DNA from: Porites lobata
Taxonomy: Eukaryota > Cnidaria > Anthozoa > Scleractinia > Poritidae
DNA length: 64,000 bases
Assembly (NCBI GenBank): GCA_942486035.1
Contig: CALNXK010000166.1
Span: 786,001 to 850,000, forward strand
Direction: 5' to 3'
A model generated the notes under the pieces. That model was not told the DNA's origin and did no database searches. It worked only from the letters and a program-made list of their open reading frames with translations. A program made the position numbers and the translations under genes. Below, one piece after another: positions 43,644 through 55,200 of the stretch. Position 1 is the stretch's first letter; the number at the start of each line of letters is the position of its first letter.

Positions 43644-45944
43644 CCTCTGCAATTGGTCATCCAAAAAATCTCAATCACCATTCCTTTTCACTAACAAACG
43701 TGCTCTATGGTAGAAGAATATAGAATAAGGTATTGTTTGTTTCTCACCGCCATTATGATTGCAAGCGATAGTTGGTTAAATCTTTTTAAAAATGAAAAGT
43801 TAAGACAGTTTTACAGCGGTCGTTTGTTTGGGAATCATTAATCTATTTGCGTAAATGTTTTTATTGTTGATAATATTCTCAACCGATAGTTGTTTTGAAT
43901 CTTTTTTTTCAAAAAAATGGGGTTATTATCAGCTCAAACCGTGCTGCGAAACAAGAACATTAGGATTATTAACATAAACAATTTTCAAGTCTGTTGATTT
44001 AAGATCGTCTTTTTACCAACCCGTCACTTTTATCTGATTGATTTAAAGGGTTAAAAGCACTATCATCGAGCTTTAATTAAGGGTGGTTGACGGAGATCTA
44101 CGGATAATTAACCTTGCCCGTACTGACGCTAACTTTTTAATAACACCTATACTATCAACAACGAATTATCCAAAGCGGAAACCGTGCAACTCAGCCCTTT
44201 TGTAAAGCAACATCGAAACATCTTAATCCAAAAAACCTACAAATGAATCTAGAAAGATCATGATCTGGCTCAAAATAATGTGTGATCGTAAAGCAAGAAT
44301 TGTGTTTCTAGGGGAAAAAATGTAACTGATATACATAAATTTCACCTTTTCGGCGCTGAACTTTGTGCAGGCTTTCTCTTTTTTGATCTTTTCTTTTACT
44401 TCATACAATGCGCATGTTAAAAGTCACTTGTCTCTATAGAACAAAAAGGAATTTATTCATTGCTTATGATCTTTTATAAATGCCTATACATTGACATGGT
44501 CTGCTTGTAAAGTCGGCATCACAAAATATCAACACCATACCGAATTAAGGCCGGGTTGGTTTTTCCCAATCATAATTATAAATTAAACTGCAAACTGTCA
44601 CACATATATTTTTTTTGCAGTGAATAGATCTTAACTCCAGTTGGTTCTAATAATTCCACGACAATCAGCAATGAAGAGCCATTGTCCAAAACCGCGTCGG
44701 ATATACTGTACCCTGGGTTCCAGAGGCGAAGCCGCGTCAACGAAGAGAAAAACCTTATTAAACCGTAAACACGGTCTATTTCATAATAGGTATTTTGAGA
44801 ACGGACCTCTGGAGCCAGGGTACGGATATACAGACATGATTCGCAAAAATTGGCCTCAGGTATAACCCGGCAACATCAAAAGGATCAGTGAAGCCGATGA
44901 ATAATAACCTCTGTGACTTTGAGACATGTTTTGAAATGTTAAGCTTTTATCTCTTGGTGACTTGACAGATAACATAGCTGGCAGGTCACCGAACTAGAAA
45001 GCAGTTTTAAATGTGCGTTGATAGCTGTATTAAACGTTTCAATTATCAGTACAAAATTATCAGTTGTTTTTTTGTTTTTGTTTTTTTTTTTTTTGTTTTT
45101 TTTTTTTTTGAATCGCGATAATTCCACTTGTCAAATAAAAAAATGGCGGATTTTTCCGGAGTTGAATTCTTTAGTTAATGTTTGTATCGAAGTTCAGGAA
45201 AAAGAAATTTGTAGTCTTGTGCGGTTACGTCTTCATTAAACAGTAATAGACTCCTGTTAAACGTGAAATAGCCGTCGGTGTAAAGACGCCACCCCTCCCC
45301 TCAGAAGAGAGTCCCTCTTCCCGATTCATTTTTCTGTGCAGAGGGGGTGTCTGTACAGGCTAAACAACGCGGAAAATCCCGATATTGAACAAACATTTAG
45401 CGCAGGCCGTATAGTTTGCTTTTCCAGAGACGGATATATTCACAGCAAACAACAAATAAGAAACGATATGATATTTCCTTTTGTGACTCTCACTTCTTCA
45501 GCCACTTGATAGACAAGCGCAATGAATGGTCCATTTCAGGAACAAATTTTTAAATAGAGAAGCATTCTAATTTTCTTAGTCCCCGCAAAAATCTAATTCA
45601 CACAGACGAAGGGAAAAAGTAGACCCCCCAAAAGCCTAATTTAAAAAAACTACAGGAAGAGGTAGCCTTCGTGATATGGGAGAAAGCGGGCCGGGAGCGG
45701 AAAGGATAGAAAAGGGAGAGGGGATATCAGTCGTCACTTCCTCTAAGTCCCTTTGAGCGATAGTATTAAAGAAGCAGATAAAAGTGCAGTACCTGTACTT
45801 AGGTTCCGCTTTTGCTATCGCTAGACTGACGAGAAAAGTTGGTTGATATTCTATCGTTTTAGTCGCCACCTGTTCTCTCGAATAGAGACAATTTGAGCAC
45901 CTGTTATTTTCCACTGAGCGGGAAAGTAGAAAGATAATGCGGAA
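43644..45944. other. Intergenic AT-rich stretch
   Basis: Contains a short MITE (44708-44823) and a poly-T tract (45065-45109). Other open frames, including 44641-44865, overlap the MITE and look fortuitous. Confidence 0.45.
44708..44823. mobile_element. MITE, TACCCTGGGTTCCAGAGG termini
   Basis: TACCCTGGGTTCCAGAGG and CCTCTGGAGCCAGGGTA are inverted ends about 115 bp apart. No clear target duplication. Confidence 0.6.
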
Positions 45945-48900
45945 TTTTTAATTTGTAGCTTGCAAGCAGGCTCACTCTGCGTTTTTATTTTCATAGGGTC
46001 TTCTTCTCTCGATATGTCGAGCCGGTTGAAGAAGTACAAGGAAAAACTCAAACACAATGTTCCAATTTAGGGATTACCTTCGAAGATGGCATTTTATTCA
46101 AATACCGTGCACGTTTATACGGATTATCATTAAGCCTTTTTTCATAAATATTTGAAATTTGTTTCAACCTTTCATTGTATTAAGAAATATCCTGCCATTG
46201 ATACGGCAAGTAGAATGAGTTTTGGCAGTTTCACAAAAAGATATCTATACATGTTGTTTTTGTGTTTTATCTTAACAGTGCCATCAATCACGGCTCTTTG
46301 ACGGTGGCGCACAAATAATTATGTGGTGGTCGTATTCGGCTGGGCAGCAGGTTAAACTACTTACACGTCATCGCAAAGGGTTAAGTATACTGTCCGTGAT
46401 ATTAGGGACTTCTAGCTGCGTTTGCAAAAACAACTAAAACTATTTCTGAGCTATTTTCTGCAAGTTTCTATCGTGAGAGGATCCGTTGTTATTCCATGGC
46501 TTTGACTCGGAAATTTTTTTTCCAGTAATAAGAGCTAAAAAAAGATATGCTTAGTGGGCAAAACAAGAACTGGAGCACTTGAAAACGTCAATCATGTCAG
46601 CACCAATCATGAATTCTGGAACAATAATGCATAACTTTCAAGAAGTTAGCCTTTTTGCGCCGGCTCTACCAGCGAGAGCAGTTAAAATCAAAACTGTTCG
46701 TCACACTCGGTCACCTGCCAGTCGATAGAATCTGCTGATAGCTTCTTCTGTCATTTTAATACACTTCGAAAAATGTCACAAATATTATGATATAATAGAA
46801 CTCCAATGATAGTTTATGACTCAAGAGGCAGGATATTTTTGCCAAAGAAATCGCACTCCTTTCGACCTTGTCATTCCAGGATATCAAAAGAATAAGACGG
46901 CTCTGACAGCTGAAAAAGACAAAATTCACGAACCGTAACGAGCGTCCAAATTAAAATTTATTGGCTAAATTTCTTTCGGGCAAACAAAATAAATGTTCTA
47001 CTGACAGAACGCCAAAATAAAAAATACCTCCTCCTACCTATTATTGCTTTATTATAATATCAAGTCAATATTGGCCTTCATAGAATGCCTAATCAACTCA
47101 CGTTAAACAAATTAGTTTTGGAGGGAACTAATTATATTATGATAAATTATTTTATTGTCCACTACGTTCCTTTCAGACGCAAGCAAATGGTTACAGATCT
47201 TTTTGATATGAAAGTATTGCCAGATCCGAGCAACAGGATAAAGACATTTGTGACATTGTATGGTTTTTATACTTCAAACTAACAAACTGTGTGTTTAAGG
47301 GAACTCTGTTCCTTTCTCTTTCGACACATAATCCACGGAAAATATGAAAAAAATGTGGTTCATCGATATTGGTTATGGCTTAGTAAGTAACCGGCCTTTT
47401 CATGAAGTGGACATGTTTCCTATATAGTAGTCTTTTATGCTCTGAAAAAACATTTGTATATGGGGAGCACATTTTAACTCTGTTTGAATGTTTGCTCTAA
47501 CAAACCCCGCAGGTTAGTCCCGTTACAAAGGCATCATGTCATGCAGGAAGAATTCTTTTTTTCACAGTTATTTCCTGAGCATTGTCCTGAGGGTACAAGT
47601 TGATATTAATAGCTCTCAAATCTGTCTATTATGATGAAAGAATGTAAATGTCTCGCCACAATATCATAAAGCTTTTAACTAAAGAAAAAATACAACAAGA
47701 AGTACTAATAAACTTGTCTCGAGAATAGATAGAGTATATGACTTGGCTACAGACGTATATTAATACGTGCTGTCTGTGTGGTGGTTAAAGCGATATCCGG
47801 ATCGTCGTCATTTCAACTGCTTTAAAAATTTCGTTGTTTTCACATACACGTGATTATATTGAGCGTTTATCGCCTATTGCTCTTTTGCTTCAGTGATTTG
47901 GGATTATTTATACCTACTAGATGTACTACCATAAATTCCAATAAATTTCGGATAGGCGATTGCCACCCGGGGTCTTAATAATATAACATTCAGGTGCTAG
48001 GAGCACTTAACAAAGTCTAAATGCTCCCGCAAGTACAGTCAACTCTCTTTAGTGCGGCCACTGCGGGGACCTTGACTTAGTCTCCTCATTAGCGAGAGTC
48101 CGTAATAGCGGGATTTTACATTTAGTCAAACGTCTATAAAATATTTTGCTTGGGATTTAGATGCTTTCCGTGCAAGCCGAAAGGGAAGTGAACTTTTTTC
48201 GAAAGAAGTCGCTGAACATTTTGCTTTTTCCAAGGTATCCCTTCTTGACAATAAAGGTTGACCGATTAATCTCAGCTCAAGATGTTTTCATTCTCGAAAT
48301 TTTAGCTGCACAAATATTTAAGGCCTAAAAGTTTAGCACCCTGCCACATGCAACGCGTGGCGTAAAGGTAGAAGTGCGTTGGTTTGGCTGTTTGGGCCCT
48401 TTGCTTCATGTCTCGCAAGCAGAAAAAAGGCCACAATAATAAGCATTCGATTCTTTTTCCTGTCTCGTGTGAAGCGTTTATCCGTTGCTACTGTTTTGTC
48501 GTTCATGATGGTTAAACCACGTCACTCGGAAGTGGATGGTTTTGAAAACATTTGAAATGCCTTTAAGCTATTTTGAGAGCACTCTACTTGAGGATCTAAA
48601 TAAACTGTTGTCATTAAGAGCAGGGTTATGGGCTCCTGGCTAAAGCTTATACTTTACTATATTCGTATTTGAACGTTGTCACGATAGTAAACTGAAAAAC
48701 GCAGCTAGAATTTCGTTAATAGGGCCTTAAATCAAAATACAAATCCTAATGCAGTTGTAAAAACGCGTAAGCTCAATATTAGTTGAACTGTGGAATTTAA
48801 CCATGCATAGTTTCCTTTTATCTTGCGTATTGGGTCTACTTAGTTTAAAGAAACCTCACTTTGAAAGGTCTTCATGATTATTTTTTACATCAAATCACAA

Positions 48901-48990
48901 TCATATCGTTAATTTATGGAGCACTGAAGCAGTCATGTTTCGTTGCACGTTAACGAACGGAAGCAAAAAACAAAAAAGAAAAGAGAAAGA

Positions 48991-49024
48991 GGAACTTTCC
49001 CCTAGATCCCATCTTTCTCATCGG
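48991..49024 (+). promoter_or_regulatory. kappaB-like site before MYK exon 3
   Basis: GGAACTTTCC (48991-49000) fits GGRRNNYYCC. The CCAAT position has changed to ATCGG (49020-49024). The ATG follows at 49170. Confidence 0.45.
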
Positions 49025-49169
49025 TTGATGCGGTTTAACTGTTGATAGTTCCAAAGTCGTGGGGACGGGGTTGTTAACACACACGTGCCCTGAATCGGGG
49101 GTAGTGTACTAGCTACTATGGGTCTGATGCGAACAGTTTCGAATAACTGGCTAAAGATAATATCGCTCA

Positions 49170-49217
49170 ATGTACAAAGTGTGTTTTTTAATCGTGTTGG
49201 GCATTGGTGTGCCGAAG
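49170..49217 (+). CDS. Signal-peptide first exon, MYK type, copy 3 (TNFR-2)
   Basis: MYKVCFLIVLGIGVPK ends AAG|GTAAGT in phase 0. It is the closest intact leader exon upstream of the TNFR-2 CRD exon, about 5.5 kb away. Confidence 0.65.
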
Positions 49218-52200
49218 GTAAGTGAGAATTTGTCGGTAAGAATTTTGTGGGCCGAGTTGAACAGACTACTGACAGCGGATGTTGAGTCGGGAACTGACCA
49301 AGGGACTGATGTGTTTGCTATATTAATTATGGAGGTTTCGTTGAATTGTTATACCGATTACTTGTCGTAGTCTGAAAAAACGTTTGTACTTTGGGACGCA
49401 CATTTTAACTCTGTTTTAATGATTGCTCTAACAAACCCCACAGATTAGTCCAGTTTATCCTGTTGCAGGCTCTCAGATAGTGGGGAAGACGCGAAAAGTT
49501 GGTCTCCCGTTATTTTTTCGTGTTTGCGCTTTCTCAATTCAGCGGACCCGACTATCTCGGAGCCTGGAACAGGCTAAGTGCAGTTGCACAGGCATGTCAG
49601 AAAGAATTCGTATTTCCACAGTTGAATATTTCCTGAGCGTTGTCCCGAGGGTACAGGATGATATAGCTCTCCTTGAAATCTGTCTATTATGATAAAGATT
49701 GTGGATATCGTGCCAAAATATCATAAAGCTTTTAACTAAAGAAAGAATACAACAGGAAATATTAATAAACTTGTCTCGAGAATAGAATTGAAAATTTCTT
49801 TGTTTTCACAAACACGTGATTATACTGTTGGGTGAGCGTTTATCGCATATTACTCCTTTGCTTCCGTGATTTGGGTTTATTTAAAGATAGTTAATGCTTT
49901 GCTATCTTTAAATAAACCCGGGTCACTGAAGCAACAGAGTAATATGCGATTAACACTCACCCGACAGTATAATCACGTGTTTGTAAAAACAAGGAAATTC
50001 TTAACGCAATCAGGAAATGACGAAGACGTGACCGGATTAAACGCTTCAACCACCGCACAGACAGCCGGTATTAATGTAGCGAAGAGATATATTGTATGTC
50101 TGACTTCAAAATATAACGTATTTTTCTTCACCTTATGACCACTCATTTCTCTTAATAAATACATCCATTTAAGTTTTTACCCCTCTAAAGGCTATAAAAA
50201 AGGAATAATTTACTTAACGACTAAGCCTTTGCTGAGGACATCCGAAAGGACAGAAAACGCAGTAACCATGAACGAAATTCAAGCTTATTTGTACTACCAT
50301 AAATTTCGGATAGGCGAATGCCGCCCAGGGCCTTAAAAATATAATACAGGTACGGTACTGGAGCTTTAAACACAATCTAAATGCTCTGACAAGTAATCTT
50401 CAATAAATATAAAAATAAAAATATCATAATGATCGAGTACCGAAAATGACTGATTAAGCGCCGCTCTCGAATCAGCGCCGCGGCACTAATTTAGGTATTT
50501 ACAAATTAACGCCCCATCTTTGGCTCTTGATATCGCTTGAGAAATAAGATCTCGACCATTTCGTGAGTTCTAAAGTTTTAATTTATGGAAACTCTTGAAA
50601 CCGGGTTCATATAACAATGGTGTACATATTTTATACTAAATTGTTCATACCTATAGTATAATACGCCCCTCACTTAATCCCTCTATATTCCCCTCAGCGT
50701 TTTACTCGTAGTTTAAGTAAGCGCCGCACCTATAAAATGGATAATTAAATAAGCGCCGCGGCGCTTATTCGATCATTTACGGTACAACTTGTCCTTATTC
50801 CGCTCTCTCGCTCCCTTTTCACGAAAACCCCGCATCCCGCACTTTTTTCCATCACTTTCCCGAATCCCTTTTTTTTTAGTTGTTTCCGGCCAAGTTAAAA
50901 ATGACCCATTACTACAAAAGCTGACAAAAGTAACTTGTAGATTGGCCCTTTTGACTAATATTTTGAAATAGTTTTCCATGACGAGCTATATCGGAAACAA
51001 ACTCAGCCATTTAGTAGAGCGATGTACAACGCACATACATCACATGTAAACAAGTGCTCTAAGTACTCATCTTAACTCTAAAAAACCTTTAAACGATCTG
51101 GCTCAAATAAATAGTAATGAATAATAGAATGATTTGGGGCCATGGTCAAGAGTCAAACTCAACCATTGCCTGAGATTGTGCCCTCTCCCTGTCTCTTACG
51201 GGAAGAGAGGAGAGAAGGTTTTTTTTTTCCTCTCGCCTCGTCCGTCCTTGAAAAAAAAAAAGCCTGATCGCAGGTTAAATGAACAATGCATGAAGCATCT
51301 ACGAGTTTTTCAATGATTTACCGGTTCGTGATAGAATTCTACGCAATACGATGTGGGAAATTGCTTACCAATTGCTGTAATTTATTACCGGCTGCTCTTT
51401 CACTGGTGTAGATTGCTCATAAGTACTAGTGAAAAACAATGTAATCACTTAAACTCGGTCCTGCTGAAACTGTTCAGTCACACCTGACTCATCCCCAGTC
51501 ATCTTTTTCTATCTCGGCTTAGCGGCGCGAGGGGTGTGATAGGAAGGAGGAAAGCGAGAGTCTTCCTCCCTTTTCCCTTTCCATCACCCCCCGCTCCCGC
51601 CGCGACTGGGGACGAGTCAGGTTATACACAATATTTTTTTTTTTTCAGTTTTAGCTAAAGTCATGTTTTGGGCGAAATATTGAAGGGGAAGAACACATGA
51701 ATAAAAGAAAAAGGAATTATGCTGACTATCAAATTTCAATCTAAAACTAGAAAGCTCGTTGCAATGAACGGTCTATTTTTCCAAGTCATGTAATTATCGC
51801 GCGTACCTAGACTGCTGCATGAACATGTTTTGACATGACGACATGCCTGCCAACATCTAAATCTTGATCACGAACTATTGATTAATCTGATCGAGAGACT
51901 GATAAAACTAAAAATTACACATACTTGAGGTGGAGCAGATGACGTAGCAGCAGATGCAGAATGAGACGAAGAACCACTCGAGCTCTGCAAACCGAAAACA
52001 TGAGCAAAATGCACAGTTATTTAGAAGCTCAGAAATCGAACTTTAAAGCTTAACGATAAAATGAGGGCCATTAGCTTACTTGATTTAGATCAGCGTTGAG
52101 GGCTTCAGATAATCATATAGCTTTCGAAGTGGCTGATGACAGTCTTCTTGCAAGATCGTCCGCCATTGTTGAAAACAAGAATGACCTTCCCGCCGACTTT

Positions 52201-55200
52201 CCCACCAAATGTTTAATAGAGTACGAGCCCGCACTTGGCTGATCTACTTCTCAGTATCCCATAGCAGTAGCACGCTATTTCCGACAAGCCGAGTTTTTAA
52301 AATAAGATCAAAATACGAAGCCTCTAAAGTTTTTAAAAATATTTTAACTATAGCAAAACTTGTGACTCTCTGACTTAATGTAACGGTATAATAAGGCACA
52401 GTTAGTACTAGTAACAGTTGATACTACAGCGGTCTCCGCTCTGTATATAGTCGATCTATAGTATTCTTGTTCGTTGTGTAGTTCTTTGAAATATACCGAT
52501 TGATAATGAAGATTTTCACAAATATTTCATACAATATAGGTGAGATAAATACAGGAAACGCAAGGTTCCATGCACAGTTTCAGTTCGATTTACACAGCTT
52601 TGATCAAAACATTGTTTCGCTATTTTTCTTTCACTTTTTACACTCAGTTCATTTTATTTGCCGGAAAGTAAGCCTTATATTAGACATTAAAAGGACGTTT
52701 GTCTGATCAATTCACGCTCCAGCATTCTAGTCTTATTTCAAACTTTATAGCGGAAGGACATCTCTGGGCAGGGAATAAAAAATAAGTCAGCACACAGAAT
52801 ATGATTGTTGGCGAATTTCTGTAATTATCCATCGTTCTGCTGGTGATAATAGCTAGCCGTTGTTCACTCGTCTTGCTTGTTTGGGGCTGCGTCTTATTCC
52901 GGTCAAAGAGACAGAAAGAGTGTCTGGCACGGTTTCCAATCAAAGATTTGTGAACTCGTCTTGTCTGGCAAACTCTCCAATAGCCTGTTCCAGGCGTTTA
53001 GATAGTAGAACGCGGCGGTCACTGGGGAGCGAGTTAAATTGCACTACCTGAACGCCTGGAACAGGCTAACTCTTCAAGTGTTTATATACAGCTATGTCGA
53101 GAAAAGTTGTCGGAAAAGATGTGCACGCGACAATCCCGAAAGGTAATATGGGATATGATGGATACACTGTTCCTGACGACTGTAGCTGTCGAACCTACTT
53201 TTGTTGCTTTCCGTTAGCACTTGCAAACACATTTTCATGGCCTTTAGTGCCAATTCTTTGAAATTTCTCTGAAGAACAGTGAACTCAAAACCACCCACAA
53301 TGCCTTTCGCGATTGTCACGTGTACTTTTTCCGACAATAGCTGTATACACAGTTAGACGCACCTTATAACTTCATCTGCGCTTAACGAGTGTCCTTTGGT
53401 CCATAACTTTCAAATCGACTGCTCCACGGAATGTCACTGATAACACGTAACGCAAAAGAGTAAGGAAGTATGACCGCAAAATGTCACAAATCTACCTAAG
53501 CGGTCCCTTCGGGATTTTCTGTCTTTATGTCACCATTTCGTACTTGCGGGCGCAAACAATAGAAACGTCGTCATTACCTAGCCGATTCCTCGCGGCCCCT
53601 GTTCAAGCAAATCGAGATTTTTTCTGGCATGCTCACTGTATATTTCATTTCAACTGTAAGTACTTTCCTCAATATACTCGCGAGTTACTAGAGTGCCTCC
53701 TCGGGATTTCGCCCAGCCTGCGAGAGCAGCTACGTTTAATAGACCTTTTCCCGCTAAAATTAAAGTGAATGTATGGGATTTTGGCCCACTTGGAACCGCT
53801 ACAATGCCGCTACAAAGAAGTGGATTTCCACAGCGAAAATGTATTTTAAAAGAAATTTATACTGAGATTATTTTCATAAAGTATAAAGAAGAGATTCAGG
53901 TTATAACGATCGTAAACGAATTTTTAAGATGTCATACAAACCCTTCTAATCAACACTATGCAAATTACCATGGGATTAGAAGCCACATGAGAAGATTTAT
54001 AATCCGAATTCATACTGACGTCGTACCATCTTTAATAGCCTTATTTCTGTTGAATGAATGATATCAATAAAACTATTTAAAGTAGTGGCAAATGTTGGAA
54101 ATCCGTCTCTTTGTAGCGGCCGTATAGCGGTTCCAAGTGGGCCAAAATCCCATACTATGACATTCACTGTAATTTTAGTCGTCTTTGCCCCCCAGCCAAG
54201 ATGGCGTTAAATACGTGAAGAGGTCTTTTGCGTTGGATCCCGTAAAACAAGCGATTGTCTGGCAGGGTGTGCCCATCAGACGCTGTAATAGACGTTTCCA
54301 GTGAAGTTGAATGGTACCCCATTCCCATGTCAACGCTAATAAAAGTAATAACAATATCATTATCTTGAGAATGAAGAAATTTGACTTGATTATGGCGTTA
54401 GTGAACGTCGTACGGTCGTTTTTAACTTTTTCTAACTTCTTTTAATATGAGAAACAATTTAGCGCGGTATTTTTCATCCAAAAATCATTAATAATTCATA
54501 AAGAAAAAACAGAAGAAATTATTAATAAACGCAATAATTATTTATAAGCCAAGCTGGACAAATGAATGGGCTATCCGAGTAAAGAAAAAATTGTTTTATT
54601 TTTAAATAAACACAAACACTAAAAATTAATAAAATGCTAATGATGCATTTTCCAAAGGTCTTCAAGTTTATCTCGATAGAATCTTGGACGTTCACATCAA
54701 TTCATTACGTATTATTTCTCCTGAATTAAAGCATACTTCTTGTATGTTCTCTTGCAGTTGGCTGCAGCATCAAACGACTGTCCCCCACTACAATACTATA
54801 ATGGTGCATCATGTGCACCATGCTCAACGTGTCCTCGAGCATTCGGTGTTAAGACCCAATGTTCAGCCCTGAAAGATACAGAGTGTCAAGAGTGTTGGCC
54901 TGGATATGATTATTCAGGGACAAATGATATGACGCCGTGTATTAAGTAAGTCAGAACTAACGCAATAGATGCATTCAGTGTTATGAGATTGTTGGCGAGT
55001 TTATGTCCTTGTATTGTTGCTTGAGGTTGTTCATTCTACTCCGAAGATCATGTTCAGTTTCAAATACTGTAATGATAGACTGCGAATAATACGCTCATTT
55101 TTTCTCAGGGATAGTAAAGTGAGCGAGATACGTCAGAGCGCACGTGATTTTTTCTTCCTATTAACCCCCTGACCAACCCCGAAGCCCCTTGCAAACGGAC

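Larger units (their letters stand above)
48171..49370. repeat. Partial third copy of the MYK-exon segment
   Basis: Matches 32025-33080 and 40450-41530 with more divergence, plus a short distal piece (GGGACTGATGTGTTTGCTAT) homologous to 33565 onward. The intervening part is deleted. Confidence 0.8.
45945..50430. repeat. Paralogous upstream block (partner 13130-18260)
   Basis: Colinear pieces match the TNFR-1 upstream block. Within it 47440-48050 and 49371-50420 are also copies of each other. The MLLL-type exon expected near 46773 is missing, and a MYK-type exon with its promoter (48171-49370) has been inserted instead. Confidence 0.75.
50912..52233. repeat. Segmental duplication, copy 2 (partner 1342-2499)
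   Basis: Direct match to 1342-2499 with an extra C/T-rich insert near 51150-51290. It carries the paired MITE (51483-51621) and gene fragment. Confidence 0.85.
52535..53430. repeat. Inverted segmental duplication, copy 2 (partner 35880-37024)
   Basis: Reverse-complement counterpart of 35880-37024. Two transposons (52981-53068 and 53084-53348) interrupt it here and are absent from the partner. Confidence 0.8.

Noticed and set aside
44641..44865. Plus-strand 74-codon frame beginning MVLIIPRQSAMKSH.
   Set aside because: It spans the inverted ends of the MITE at 44708-44823 and has no recognisable domain.
54175..54360. Minus-strand 61-codon frame MILLLLLLALTWEWG as another signal-peptide exon.
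   Set aside because: It overlaps the MITE terminus, lies on the wrong strand for the receptor array and has no donor in a compatible phase.
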